A stretch of 64,000 bases of DNA from Sulfurospirillaceae bacterium (GCA_028684065.1 JAQUGO010000003.1:60171-124170); one strand, 5' to 3'. Shown: positions 9,542 through 17,986, counted from the stretch's first letter. The notes: generated by a model not told the origin, from the sequence alone. Made by a program: numbers and translations.

Positions 9542-11338
9542 TTATAATGGAAAGAACAGAACTACAAGTGCGCCAGAAACCATTCCTATACGAAGTAGCG
9601 TAGAGAGTTTGTCATTCACCAAAGCTCGCGAGATAAGAAACAACCCAATAGCAATTTTAATAAACGAAAGTAACGCCATCAAAAAGTGTGTTTGTGGAAA
9701 AATAAGCTCTGGATTAACAATAAAGGCAAATGGGATGATATAAAGCCCGATACCTAATTTCATAGACTTTTCGGCTACTTGAAGCCATGGCGTTTGTGCC
9801 ATACCTGCGGCGATAAAGACCGTTCCACACACGGGAGGCGTGATGGTTGAAAGGAGGGCAAACCAAAAGATAAACAGATGCGCATGTAACGCAGAGAGAC
9901 CGTATTCTTCTAATATAGGCCCAGCAACGGAAACACAGATAATATACGCCGCTGTGGTAGGGACTTCCATACCTAAAATGAGACATGCAAAGGCGGTCAA
10001 AAGAAGGGCTATCCATAAATGACCGTGCGCTAGGAAAAGAATCGCTGAAGTAATTTTTACACCTACACCTGTAATGTTTAAAACCCCAATGACGATACCC
10101 GCACAGATAATAACTGAAGCGATAGAAGCTATCTGATACGATGCAGTGATATTGGCTTCTAGGAATTTTTTGACAAATTCTTTGAGTGAAAAGTGCCATT
10201 CTCTATTCACAAAAAGAAGCGCTATACTCATAAAAATGGCTAATGCCGCGGCAAATTGGGGAGTTCTGCCAATAACGATAAGCGCATACAGTAAGACACC
10301 AAAAGGCAAGATGAAAAAAGGACTAAGGCGAAGTACGAAGTTAAGAGCAGGAATTTCTTCCTTACTCATTGCAACCAGTTTATATTTTTTGGCAAAAACA
10401 TCCACACCTATCCATACGGTAAAGAAAAATAATGTAGCAGGGAATATAGCCGCGGCCATAATATTGGCATATTTAATGCCTAAAAGTTCCGCCATAATAA
10501 ATGCACCTGCTCCCATGAGTGGAGGCATGATTTGTCCACCTGTTGATGCAACGGCCTCAACAGCTGCAGCAAGGCTTGCGGGATAGCCTAATCGTTTCAT
10601 CGTCGGAATGGTAAAAGCTCCTGTGGAAGCAACATTGGCAGAGGCTGAGCCTGAGATAGAGCCAAAAAAAGCTGAGGCTAAAACTGAAACTTTAGCCGCA
10701 CCACCTTGAAGACGACCTGCTAGTTTCGTAGACATCGACATAAATGCATTGCCACCTTCTCCAGCTCCCACGTAAGCACCTAAGATAACAAAGACGGCCA
10801 CAACATTGACAGAAATGCCCGTAAGGGCGCCATAAATACCACCTTCAGCAATCACCAAAGTGCCTAAAAAACTCTCTATTGGAATTTCTTGATGACCAAA
10901 ATAACCAGGGATATAGTGCCCAAAGATACCATAGGCTAAAGCGATAGTCGCCGTGAGGGGAAGGGCAAGTTTTATGGAGCGACGTGCCATTTCTAGGACA
11001 CCAGCAAGAAGCGAAAATGCCACAAGGTATTGTACTTTTCCCTCAATAGAACCGTATTGGTCACTGAGTTCACTTTGAAAATAAATGATATAAAAAGATG
11101 CCCAAAGTGCTAAAACCAAGAGAATATAGCCAAGGTAGCGTGTAAAAGGGCGTACTTTGTCATTGTCTTGCAGTAAAAAAACCCATGGTAAAACAAGGGC
11201 TAAGTGCAAAGGGCGGCTGATGAGATTAGGGATGAGTCCCGTAAAAATCAAATAAACATGAAATGAAACCGTAAAAATTGCCAGAAGCGATACCATCCCA
11301 AAACGAAGGGATGGTACCATAAGACGAAAATTCTGCAT
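9542..11338 (-). CDS. TRAP transporter, fused small and large permease subunits (TAXI type)
   Basis: This 598-aa polytopic protein has the fused 4-helix and 12-helix layout of TAXI-associated TRAP permeases. Family patterns include 'GAYVGAGEGGNAFMSMSTKLAGRLQGGAAKVSVLASAFFGSISGSASANVASTGAFTIP' (read in segments), 'GGQIMPPLMGAGAFIMAE' and 'GMEVPTTAAYIICVSVAGP'. It drives Na+- or H+-coupled uptake of a solute delivered by the binding protein encoded just upstream (9-bp gap). TAXI systems transport organic acids or amino acids; the substrate cannot be inferred here. Confidence 0.9.
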   Translation of the reverse strand: MQNFRLMVPSLRFGMVSLLAIFTVSFHVYLIFTGLIPNLISRPLHLALVLPWVFLLQDNDKVRPFTRYLGYILLVLALWASFYIIYFQSELSDQYGSIEGKVQYLVAFSLLAGVLEMARRSIKLALPLTATIALAYGIFGHYIPGYFGHQEIPIESFLGTLVIAEGGIYGALTGISVNVVAVFVILGAYVGAGEGGNAFMSMSTKLAGRLQGGAAKVSVLASAFFGSISGSASANVASTGAFTIPTMKRLGYPASLAAAVEAVASTGGQIMPPLMGAGAFIMAELLGIKYANIMAAAIFPATLFFFTVWIGVDVFAKKYKLVAMSKEEIPALNFVLRLSPFFILPFGVLLYALIVIGRTPQFAAALAIFMSIALLFVNREWHFSLKEFVKKFLEANITASYQIASIASVIICAGIVIGVLNITGVGVKITSAILFLAHGHLWIALLLTAFACLILGMEVPTTAAYIICVSVAGPILEEYGLSALHAHLFIFWFALLSTITPPVCGTVFIAAGMAQTPWLQVAEKSMKLGIGLYIIPFAFIVNPELIFPQTHFLMALLSFIKIAIGLFLISRALVNDKLSTLLRIGMVSGALVVLFFPL

Positions 11339-11347
11339 CGTGTTTAA

Positions 11348-12301
11348 TTACTTTAGATTTTCAGGAATAGTGGCGTGAATCTCATTGTAATATTTAAGTG
11401 CACCTGGGTGAAGTTTTGTTTTAAACATCGTAAGATTGGCAGGGGTAATTGCTTTCCACCAAACATTTTGTGCTTCAAGTTTTGGCTTTGACTCCCAAAA
11501 GGCTTTAGTGATTTTATACGCTAATGCATCACTCATCGCTGTTGTGGTATAAAGACCTACCGGAAGTGTTGTTGTTGCAACATCGACATCAACATCGGCA
11601 TATGTACCTGATGGAATAATGATTTTATCTTGTTTTGTCAATGCAATTTGGGCATCGCTCATCGTAAGTAAGCGTATTGGCATACTAGCGGCCGCTTCAA
11701 TGACATTGGGAGCAGGGAATGAGCCAGAGGTTGCAAAGCCATCAATTTGACCATTTTTAAGTGCTGTAACTGCACCCGAGAGTTCAGCATCAATGAGTTT
11801 TGTTTTATCTTTTAAGCCAAAAAGTTCAACATATTTTGCCGCTTCTTTAGCACCGAAACTGCCTTTGCCAATTAAAAGTGATTTACCCGCTAAATCATCA
11901 AAGCTTTTAATGTCTGAGTCCGCTTTAACGACAAAATGCATTGTAAGGTAAGGAATTGGAAAAAGGGATCTTACTGAATCATAAGATTTTGGGTCATCTT
12001 TTTCAAACATCGCTTTGCCTGATTGTGCAAGCGTGATAAGACTTGGAGGTGTTGTGAAGATATAGTTTCCAGTACGCTTTGGAGCTTCTTTGACATTTTG
12101 AACGGAGCCTTGGCTCTCTTCAATTGTCATCATAACCGCTTTATTGGTTGCTTGAGAGATACTCTCACCCACTTGAACAGCCATCTGGTAGTAGGATGAA
12201 GATGATTTTGCCGCTTTAAAGGTGACACGCTCATCACTTGCGGATGCACTAAGGGCTAGTGTACATGTAAGTAATGCAACTAAACTTTTGGATAGCTTCA
12301 T
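11348..12301 (-). CDS. TAXI-family TRAP solute-binding protein
   Basis: The 317-aa protein has a cleavable signal peptide (MKLSKSLVALLTCTLALSASA) and the TAXI fold. Markers are 'FKAAKSSSSYYQMAVQVGESISQAT' at the start, 'GKSLLIGKGSFGAKEAAKYVELFGL', and 'GQIDGFATSGSFPAPNVIEAA' around the ligand cleft. It is the first gene of the two-gene transport operon and would deliver the solute to the fused permease. A good -10 element lies about 30 bp upstream. Confidence 0.9.
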   Translation of the reverse strand: MKLSKSLVALLTCTLALSASASDERVTFKAAKSSSSYYQMAVQVGESISQATNKAVMMTIEESQGSVQNVKEAPKRTGNYIFTTPPSLITLAQSGKAMFEKDDPKSYDSVRSLFPIPYLTMHFVVKADSDIKSFDDLAGKSLLIGKGSFGAKEAAKYVELFGLKDKTKLIDAELSGAVTALKNGQIDGFATSGSFPAPNVIEAAASMPIRLLTMSDAQIALTKQDKIIIPSGTYADVDVDVATTTLPVGLYTTTAMSDALAYKITKAFWESKPKLEAQNVWWKAITPANLTMFKTKLHPGALKYYNEIHATIPENLK

Positions 12302-12329
12302 AAATTTCTCCTAATGTAATATTCTAAAG

Positions 12330-12335
12330 ATTATA
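12330..12335 (-). promoter_or_regulatory. TATAAT -10 element for the TRAP-TAXI operon
   Basis: Perfect TATAAT on the minus strand about 30 bp before the TAXI gene start, with A/T-rich sequence upstream. No matching -35 is obvious. A purine-rich ribosome-binding site follows before the ATG. Confidence 0.5.
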
Positions 12336-12401
12336 GCTTTAAAAAAATAAAATTTCTCCCAAATGACTTAATGTTTTTAATTACATTCTTTATTTAGGAG
12401 C

Positions 12402-13166
12402 TTATAAATCGATTTCAATCCCCACAGGACAATGGTCTGAGCCTTCGATGGACGCTAAGATAAAGGCGTCTTTGAGCTTGTCTTTAAGCTCATCTGAAAT
12501 GAAAAAATAATCAATCCTCCATCCCACATTGCGCTCACGTGCTCCCGCTCGGTACGACCACCACGAATATGCATCCACAATATCACCGTGGATATGCCTA
12601 AAGGTATCGATATAGCCGTGCGCTAAAAGTTTATCTATCCATGCACGCTCAATGGGTAAAAAACCTGAGGTATCTTGATTGGCTTTGGGGTTTTTAAGGT
12701 CGATTTCACGGTGAGCGGTGTTGACATCGCCACAGATAATGATGCCTTTTCCTTCGCTTCTTAGCGCCTGCGTATACGCTAAAAAATCGCTGTAAAATTT
12801 CATCTTATGTGCCAAACGCTCTTCGCTTTGTTGACCATTGGGAAAATAGACATTGAACAAAACCACATCCCCAAAATGATGCTCCAATATACGTCCCTCA
12901 ACGGTGTGGTCGATGTGCAAAGCCGTATCTGTTTTATCAAACGCCCGTGTCGAAAAGCTCATCGTCCCCGAATAACCTTTCTTCGTGGCAGAGTTGACAT
13001 GCTTACATGTAAAGGCAAAATCAAAAAGAGGCTCAGGAATCTGCTCCGCCTCTGCCTTAATTTCCTGCAAACAAAGCACATCAGGCTGAACCTCGTCCAC
13101 CCAAGCAAACGCATTTTTTTTAGCCACAGCACGAATGCCATTTACATTCCATGAGATTAGTTTCAT
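12402..13166 (-). CDS. xth: exodeoxyribonuclease III / AP endonuclease
   Basis: The 254-aa Xth family enzyme cuts abasic sites and degrades DNA 3' to 5'. All catalytic blocks are present: 'WNVNGIRA', 'CLQEIKAE', 'YSGTMSF', 'ICGDVNTAHREIDLKNP', 'RNVGWRIDYFF' and 'GSDHCPVGIEI'. The ATG overlaps the stop of the unknown protein upstream (ATGA), which itself follows the DpnI-like gene by two bases, so xth is the last gene of a restriction-linked operon. This linkage is unusual for a housekeeping repair gene. Confidence 0.95.
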   Translation of the reverse strand: MKLISWNVNGIRAVAKKNAFAWVDEVQPDVLCLQEIKAEAEQIPEPLFDFAFTCKHVNSATKKGYSGTMSFSTRAFDKTDTALHIDHTVEGRILEHHFGDVVLFNVYFPNGQQSEERLAHKMKFYSDFLAYTQALRSEGKGIIICGDVNTAHREIDLKNPKANQDTSGFLPIERAWIDKLLAHGYIDTFRHIHGDIVDAYSWWSYRAGARERNVGWRIDYFFISDELKDKLKDAFILASIEGSDHCPVGIEIDL

Positions 13167-13612
13167 CGGGTTGACTCCATTGTATTTTGTACGATTTCTA
13201 AGGCTTCTTCAAATCCTTCAGCTTTGCCACCAAAGTATTCATTTTGACCAAATTCTTCGATGTTGGTGGATTCCCAAAGTTCCTCTTTCCATCTCACGCG
13301 CCACTCTTTGGCACGTGCTTGGATTTGATTTTCAATCGATGCGCCAACAATCTTTTCAATAAAGCCTTTTGACATCAATTGAAGCGTTTCAAGATGCAAA
13401 TTTTGTAAATTTTCCCATAGTTCAAAGGTGTTATACTGTGTGTTGTCAAGCAAATTTTCAAAATCATCTATGGGAATAATTTCCACAAAATCTTTGTCTT
13501 CTTCCTTTTGGCTTGCATAGCCTTGACACATTATATGAAAGGGAAAATAAAACGATGGATTATCTAAAAGATATTTGAGAATAATAAGGGCAAGTTCGCG
13601 AGATATTCGCAT
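13163..13612 (-). CDS. unknown protein coupled to the DpnI-like gene
   Basis: This 149-aa soluble, acidic protein has no family I recognise. Features are an N-terminal helix (MRISRELALIILKYLLDNP), an aromatic stretch (SFYFPFHIMC), an acidic middle, and a C-terminal helical segment (KAEGFEEALEIVQNTMEST). Its start is two bases after the dpnI-like stop, and its own stop overlaps the xth start, so the three must be made together. The pneumococcal DpnI locus also has a second gene of unknown role (dpnD), but I see no resemblance to it. Possible roles are a partner or modulator of the restriction enzyme. Confidence 0.65.
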   Translation of the reverse strand: MRISRELALIILKYLLDNPSFYFPFHIMCQGYASQKEEDKDFVEIIPIDDFENLLDNTQYNTFELWENLQNLHLETLQLMSKGFIEKIVGASIENQIQARAKEWRVRWKEELWESTNIEEFGQNEYFGGKAEGFEEALEIVQNTMESTR

Positions 13613-13614
13613 GT

Positions 13615-14379
13615 TTAATTCAATTCGTAATTACCACGAGCGGTAAATTTTAAAAAGTTTTTGTCTCGTAAAACTTGTAATTGTTGTGAAATTTTAAACT
13701 CAATATGGTGATTGTTTGGGTATTTCGTTTCAAGATAAGGAATAAAGCTTAAGAGTTCTTGCCGTGTAAAATTTTTCTTATTTAATTTTTCAATGCATAG
13801 CATAATATCTAAAAGCCAACCCTTTTGCTCACTTTTAGCCTCTTTTAAAAAGAGCGTTTTTGCCCAATTTTCAAAAATTTTATCCTTGTTCTCGACTTCT
13901 TTATTTTTGACATAAAAGATTTTTCCACTGCTTGGGAGATTGTTGATTAAGATATTGCATCCAATCCAGCCAGCTCTTTTTGCAGTATCCGATAAAGGCT
14001 TTCTTTTCTCAATGATTTCAGAAGTAAAAAAGTGTTTAGGAATGATGATAAAATTTGATACTTGAAGAGTTTTAAGCTCATAGTTTAAAAAAAAGAAATG
14101 AGGGTTTTTGTTACTTTGAAGTCTTTCAATCATCGTTGCATATGCACCATCTACAATTTTTTTACCCATTGCATTTTGTTTGCTTTTTAACTCAAAATCC
14201 TCTTTACATACAAAGCAATAAAAATCCGCAACAGGCTTGTTATTTTCATAGTTATTTAAAGGGTTTCCACAGTTGGGACAAAATATATTTTCTTCAACCC
14301 AACTTTCAGTTAAAATTCGTGCAATTTGTGAATTGCTAGTGTACCCATTAGTTAAATTGCGATTAAGCGCTAACTTCAT
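13615..14379 (-). CDS. DpnI-type methyl-directed (G6mATC) restriction endonuclease
   Basis: The 254-aa protein resembles DpnI over its full length. The N-terminal catalytic domain has a zinc site (C34, C37, C55, C58) and the PD-(D/E)xK residues D52, E63 and K65 in 'PVADFYC' and 'EDFELKSK', one residue offset from the known D53/E64/K66. 'DGAYATMIERLQSNKNPHFFFLNY' and 'KRAGWIGCNI' follow. A C-terminal winged helix (QQLQVLRDKNFLKFTARGNYELN) would read methylated DNA. DpnI cuts GATC only when adenine is methylated, so it needs no partner methylase and would attack DNA from Dam+ sources. It is the first gene of an operon with an unknown gene and xth. Confidence 0.92.
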   Translation of the reverse strand: MKLALNRNLTNGYTSNSQIARILTESWVEENIFCPNCGNPLNNYENNKPVADFYCFVCKEDFELKSKQNAMGKKIVDGAYATMIERLQSNKNPHFFFLNYELKTLQVSNFIIIPKHFFTSEIIEKRKPLSDTAKRAGWIGCNILINNLPSSGKIFYVKNKEVENKDKIFENWAKTLFLKEAKSEQKGWLLDIMLCIEKLNKKNFTRQELLSFIPYLETKYPNNHHIEFKISQQLQVLRDKNFLKFTARGNYELN

Positions 14380-14450
14380 CTTTTCTTTTTGCCTTAGAAG
14401 AGTGTATTTAAAATTGGATTGATCTTAGCAAATGAATGGTGTATTTTTTC

Positions 14451-15296
14451 TTAATGAGAACGTCCTTCCTTCCACGCTTGTATCATCCGATAGGCGATGC
14501 TGGTGGAGTAGGGTGGTTGGGGCATGGTTTCTTTGGTGAACCATTTGGCGTCTTCTATCTCGTCTTCTTGTAAGCACAGCTCACCGCTTTCGTATTCGGC
14601 GAAGAAGCCTATCATGAGGGAGTGGGGGAATGACCATGATTGGGTGGCAAAGTAGCGGAGATTTTTGATGGTGATGCCTACTTCTTCTTTGGCTTCTCGA
14701 ATGGCGCACGCTTCGGCACTTTCTCCTGCTTCCACAAATCCTGCGATGAGGCTGTAGACGCCTTGGGCAAAATGGGGTGAGCGTGCTAGTAAGATTTCAT
14801 CGCCTCTTGTGATGAGCACGATGGAGGCTGGGCAGAGTTTGGGAAATGTCATGTAGCCACATTGGGTGCATTTGAGTGAGGACATCATGGGCGAGTAGGC
14901 TAGTGGTGAGGCGCAACGTCCGCAAAATTGGTTGTCTTGAAGCCAATGCACCAATTGTTTTGCACGGTTTAAGGGCTCGAAAAGCTCTTCTGGTACGTTA
15001 CTTAAAACGCTTCTTAGGTTTGTTTTTTGTAAAGATTCTGGTACAAGCGTATTTTCTTCCCATAGATGTAGGCTAAAAGTGTGGCGTTCACTTTTGGCGA
15101 TATCATAGGTGTGCAAAGGCTTTCCTAGGCGTGCAAGTTCTTCTTTGCTTGGAAGTTGGATGGTCGCTTCTAGGGTGAGCAACATGTCGCCTACAAAGGC
15201 TAAAACAATGCTTTCGTGATGGTTCTTGGTCGGTATAAAAAAAGGAGTAATTGAATGATCCAAGATGATTTTCCTTTGAAAAAGATAGGATGACAT
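14451..15296 (-). CDS. nudC: NudC NAD(H)/NAD-RNA pyrophosphatase
   Basis: This 281-aa Nudix hydrolase has the NudC layout: an N-terminal domain, a four-Cys zinc ribbon (CGRC ... CTQC, around residues 118-138), a Nudix box (GFVEAGESAEACAIREAKEEVGI, with REAKEE catalytic) and the NudC-specific 'TQSWSFPHSLMIGF' motif. It hydrolyses NADH and removes NAD caps from RNA. It is monocistronic; a -10 element lies about 30 bp upstream, and its 3' end faces the dpnI-like gene on the same strand after a 71-bp gap. Confidence 0.93.
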   Translation of the reverse strand: MSSYLFQRKIILDHSITPFFIPTKNHHESIVLAFVGDMLLTLEATIQLPSKEELARLGKPLHTYDIAKSERHTFSLHLWEENTLVPESLQKTNLRSVLSNVPEELFEPLNRAKQLVHWLQDNQFCGRCASPLAYSPMMSSLKCTQCGYMTFPKLCPASIVLITRGDEILLARSPHFAQGVYSLIAGFVEAGESAEACAIREAKEEVGITIKNLRYFATQSWSFPHSLMIGFFAEYESGELCLQEDEIEDAKWFTKETMPQPPYSTSIAYRMIQAWKEGRSH

Positions 15297-15324
15297 GCAC
15301 CTTCTATCTGTTTATCGAAAAACG

Positions 15325-15330
15325 ATTATA
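15325..15330 (-). promoter_or_regulatory. TATAAT -10 element for nudC
   Basis: Minus-strand TATAAT about 30 bp before the nudC ATG, in the spacer that also holds one copy of the TTACATGTAA palindrome (15378-15387). Confidence 0.45.
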
Positions 15331-15390
15331 GCGAGATAAGGCTTAAGAGTTTTATGCCATTTTAGGGCTTTTTTTTCTTACATGTAAAGA

Positions 15391-16644
15391 CTAAACAAGG
15401 CTTAAAAGTACGATGAGAAGAATCGGGGGTGTGACTAAAAGGCCGAATTTTGAATACTCCCAAAACCCTATTTTGACTCCTTTTTTTGCCATGACATGAA
15501 GCCACAATAGGGTGGCTAATGAGCCAAAGGGTGTCATCTTGGGTCCTAGATTACAGCCGATGATGTTAGCGTAGGCGAGGGTGGAATTGGGAATGTCGTG
15601 CAGGGCGATATCCATAATCATCACACTAGGCATATTGTTCATGATGGCACTTAAAATGGCAGAGATAAAGCCTGTACCGACGACTGCGATGGTATGACTT
15701 TGCGTATTGAGTGCTTCTAAGATATGCGTAAGATACGTGGTCAGACCCGCGTTTTTAAGCCCGTAAACGACGATGTACAATCCGATGCTAAACCAGACCA
15801 CTTGCCAAGGAGCAGTTTTGATGGTCATCCAAGGTTTGCATGCTTTAAAATAGGTCGCAATGCCTAAAAATAGGAGCGCACCACCAAGGGCAAAAAAGGA
15901 AATGGGCAGATGATACGCATCACCGATAAAGTAGCTTCCAAACAGTAGCGCCATAAACGGCCAAGCGAGGTAAAAAAGCGTTTTATTTTTAAGCACATCG
16001 TTAGGATTTTTTAAAAGAGAAATGTTGACATGTAAGGGTATATTTTTGCGCAATACAAGCCACAAAACACCGATAGACACGAGAGTGCTTACAACATAGG
16101 GAACAAACATGACCAAAAGATAATTTGCAAAGCCGATGTGAAAATAGTTCGCCGTTACAATGTTGGTGAGGTTTGAAAAGACAAAAGGAAGGGATGCACT
16201 ATCAGAGATAAATCCACCTGCGAGCAAAAACGCCACGATGGTTTTAGGTTCTAGTTTTAAGATACGCATTTTGGCGAGCAAAATGGGGGTTAAAATCAGC
16301 ACAGCCCCATCATTGGCAAATAACGCAGAGATAAATGAGCCTAAAAGAAGGCTATAGATAAACATCAAATGTCCATTACCACAAGAGAGTTTTGCCATAT
16401 GCAAGGCGCACCATTCAAAAAAACCAATTTCATCAAGCACCAAAGAAAGTAAGATAATCCCGATAAACGCTAGCGTTGCATCCCACACGATGCTTGTCAC
16501 TACGCTCACATCATGAAAATTGACCACACCTAAAAGCAGGGCAAAAACTGCGCCTATAAGTGCACTCGTACCAAATTGCAATCCTTTGGGTTGCCAGATA
16601 ACAAAGGCAAGGGTGATGAGGAAAATGGAAGTGGCGAGTATCAT
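15391..16644 (-). CDS. arsB: ArsB arsenite efflux permease
   Basis: This 417-aa protein of about 11-12 helices belongs to the ArsB/NhaD (ion transporter) superfamily. It has the typical 'LFANDGAVLILTPILLAKM' and 'ILSAIMNNMPSVMIMDIAL' duplicated motifs and 'GCNLGPKMTPFGSLATLLWLHVM'. It exports arsenite or antimonite using the proton gradient. It overlaps the arsR stop by 4 bases and follows it in the same operon, which supports the arsenic assignment over other family members. No arsA ATPase gene is adjacent. Confidence 0.92.
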   Translation of the reverse strand: MILATSIFLITLAFVIWQPKGLQFGTSALIGAVFALLLGVVNFHDVSVVTSIVWDATLAFIGIILLSLVLDEIGFFEWCALHMAKLSCGNGHLMFIYSLLLGSFISALFANDGAVLILTPILLAKMRILKLEPKTIVAFLLAGGFISDSASLPFVFSNLTNIVTANYFHIGFANYLLVMFVPYVVSTLVSIGVLWLVLRKNIPLHVNISLLKNPNDVLKNKTLFYLAWPFMALLFGSYFIGDAYHLPISFFALGGALLFLGIATYFKACKPWMTIKTAPWQVVWFSIGLYIVVYGLKNAGLTTYLTHILEALNTQSHTIAVVGTGFISAILSAIMNNMPSVMIMDIALHDIPNSTLAYANIIGCNLGPKMTPFGSLATLLWLHVMAKKGVKIGFWEYSKFGLLVTPPILLIVLLSLV

Positions 16645-16955
16645 GAGGAGATTTTACAGGCGTGTTCTGTGGATAGAGCCGCGATGTCGAGATAGTTTAT
16701 CTCTTCTAAACAAGCGAGCCTAAAGCTATCTAAGGGAGCACGAATGGAGTAATATGCCCATTTGCCACGTCGTTCTACTTTGAGAAAGCCTGCATCTTTG
16801 AGGATTTTGAGATGGCGTGAGATGCGGGATTGAATCATCGAAAATGCTTCTTCAATGGCGCAGACGCACACTTCACCATTTTGGTGAATAAAATGAAGGA
16901 TTTTGACACGTGTTTCATCATTGAGCGCACCTACGGTTTTGAGAAAAATATCCAT
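16641..16955 (-). CDS. arsR: ArsR arsenic-responsive repressor
   Basis: The 104-aa winged-helix protein has the ArsR arsenite-binding motif in the alpha-3 region (GEVCVCAIEEAF; the E. coli form is ELCVCDL). The recognition helix 'QSRISRHLKILKDAGFLKVERRGKWAYYSI' follows. Extra Cys residues near the C-terminus (ACLEE, HACKIS) may supply a third ligand. Arsenite binding should release it from its operator. It heads the arsR-arsB operon, and its probable operator is a 20-bp palindrome 247 bp upstream. An identical copy lies in front of arsC 12 kb away. Confidence 0.95.
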   Translation of the reverse strand: MDIFLKTVGALNDETRVKILHFIHQNGEVCVCAIEEAFSMIQSRISRHLKILKDAGFLKVERRGKWAYYSIRAPLDSFRLACLEEINYLDIAALSTEHACKISS

Positions 16956-16969
16956 GCGTTTATCCTTTT

Positions 16970-17165
16970 TTTATTAGAGTTCTTCCAGAACTCTGTTCAC
17001 ATCTTTAAAGCAAAGCTTTAAGGATTACGTTAACACTGGGTTTTCCTCGGCAGAAAGCCCACGCACCCTTGGTGTTTTTACTTCAGACTTTTTGCAAAAC
17101 TATATCGTGAGGCTCAGACCGAAGGGAGGATTTGTCCTCTAAGAGTATAGTTTTGCAAAAAGTCT
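16970..17165 (-). ncRNA. structured leader of arsR-arsB mRNA (unassigned)
   Basis: The predicted arsR transcript starts near 17173, leaving about 215 nt of untranslated leader. It contains a perfect 20-bp inverted repeat with arms at 17085-17104 and 17146-17165 around a 41-base loop. The loop holds a small GAGGA/TCCTC hairpin. A CTTTAAAG/CTTTAAGG repeat lies at about 17004-17022, and a GAGTTCT/AGAACTC hairpin just before the arsR ribosome-binding site. I could not match it to a known riboswitch class. It may be an RNA regulator, a transcriptional attenuator or a remnant repeat element; on the plus strand it would lie upstream of the Crp/Fnr gene. Confidence 0.4.
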
Positions 17166-17179
17166 TTTCAAGTATAAGT

Positions 17180-17221
17180 ATTGTAACTAAAATATCAATA
17201 TATATCAAGATATATTGATAT
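17180..17221 (-). promoter_or_regulatory. arsR promoter with ArsR operator
   Basis: On the minus strand TTGATA (17203-17208) and TACAAT (17180-17185) are separated by 17 bp, a near-consensus sigma70 promoter. The -35 lies inside the inverted repeat ATATCAA-N6-TTGATAT (17202-17221), the geometry expected for an ArsR/SmtB dimer. The same 20-mer, same orientation, precedes arsC at 29274-29293. The operator could also affect the divergent Crp/Fnr gene. Confidence 0.7.
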
Positions 17222-17333
17222 GAAAAAAATTGATACAATTGCATCATGTGGTGTTATCGGCGACGATGAGGCGTTGATTTTTGGCTAAAATAGCGTTACA
17301 TGTAAAGCTTAAAAAAGAGGAAGCCTAGACAAA

Positions 17334-17927
17334 ATGAGTGACCAATACTCTATAATCCTATATCCGATACTCAATGCCATTTCACCGATATCGCAAGAGT
17401 TGTGGAATCACGCTAAAGGACATTTTAAAGTACGCCATTTAAAGCAAGGGGAGCATCTCTTTCGTGTGGAAGATGCGGTTGAGGATTTTTATTTTTTAAT
17501 TGATGGTTTGGCGCGTTATTATTATCTCAAAGAAAATGGCAAAGAGTTCAATAAATCGTTTGCCGAAAAACCAGGACATCTTTTAAGCAGTATATCCGCC
17601 GTTTCCAAAGGTGAAACCTCGCCTTTTAGTGTTGAAGTGCTGAGTGATTTTACGGCTCTTGCCATCTCCTATAAAGATTTTTTGGACTTAGGAAGCAAGC
17701 ATGAAGCGTGGCATCGTTTGCATTTGCGGATGTTTGAAAATCTTATCATCAAAAAAGAGCGCAGAGAAGCGGATTTTTTACTGTTAAGTGCGACTCAGAG
17801 GTATGAGAAATTTTTAAAAGAGTACGCCATGATTTCCAATGTCGTTCCAAACTATCATATCGCCTCGTATTTGGGCATCACAGAGGTTGCATTATCACGC
17901 ATACGAAAGAAGATGAAATTAACCTAA
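17334..17927 (+). CDS. Crp/Fnr-family transcriptional regulator
   Basis: The 197-aa protein has an N-terminal cyclic-nucleotide-binding-like beta-roll ('LKQGEHLFRVEDAVEDFYFLIDGLARYYYLKENGKEF'). A long dimer helix and a C-terminal helix-turn-helix with 'HIASYLGITEVALSRIRKKMKL' follow. It lacks the Cys cluster of FNR and is not an obvious cAMP binder; the effector is unknown. A GNAT gene and a PhzF gene follow on the same strand, with a 7-bp inverted repeat in the intervening promoter that could be its operator. Confidence 0.85.
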   Translation: MSDQYSIILYPILNAISPISQELWNHAKGHFKVRHLKQGEHLFRVEDAVEDFYFLIDGLARYYYLKENGKEFNKSFAEKPGHLLSSISAVSKGETSPFSVEVLSDFTALAISYKDFLDLGSKHEAWHRLHLRMFENLIIKKERREADFLLLSATQRYEKFLKEYAMISNVVPNYHIASYLGITEVALSRIRKKMKLT

Positions 17928-17941
17928 GTTAATGACAATAG

Positions 17942-17960
17942 TATAGAAAAGTTCTATAAT
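17942..17960 (+). promoter_or_regulatory. inverted repeat overlapping a -10 element
   Basis: TATAGAA-AAG-TTCTATA is a perfect 7-bp inverted repeat (17942-17958) and overlaps TATAAT (17955-17960), about 25 bp before the GNAT gene. This arrangement would suit repression of the GNAT-phzF pair, perhaps by the Crp/Fnr protein encoded immediately upstream. Confidence 0.4.
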
Positions 17961-17986
17961 TTCTCCAAATTTAAGGAGAGAGAGTT

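Noticed and set aside
17241-17330. Fluoride or other known riboswitch before the Crp/Fnr gene
   Set aside because: A GATGAGGC stretch and a short ATTTT/AAAAT stem caught my eye, but the conserved cores of known classes are absent.
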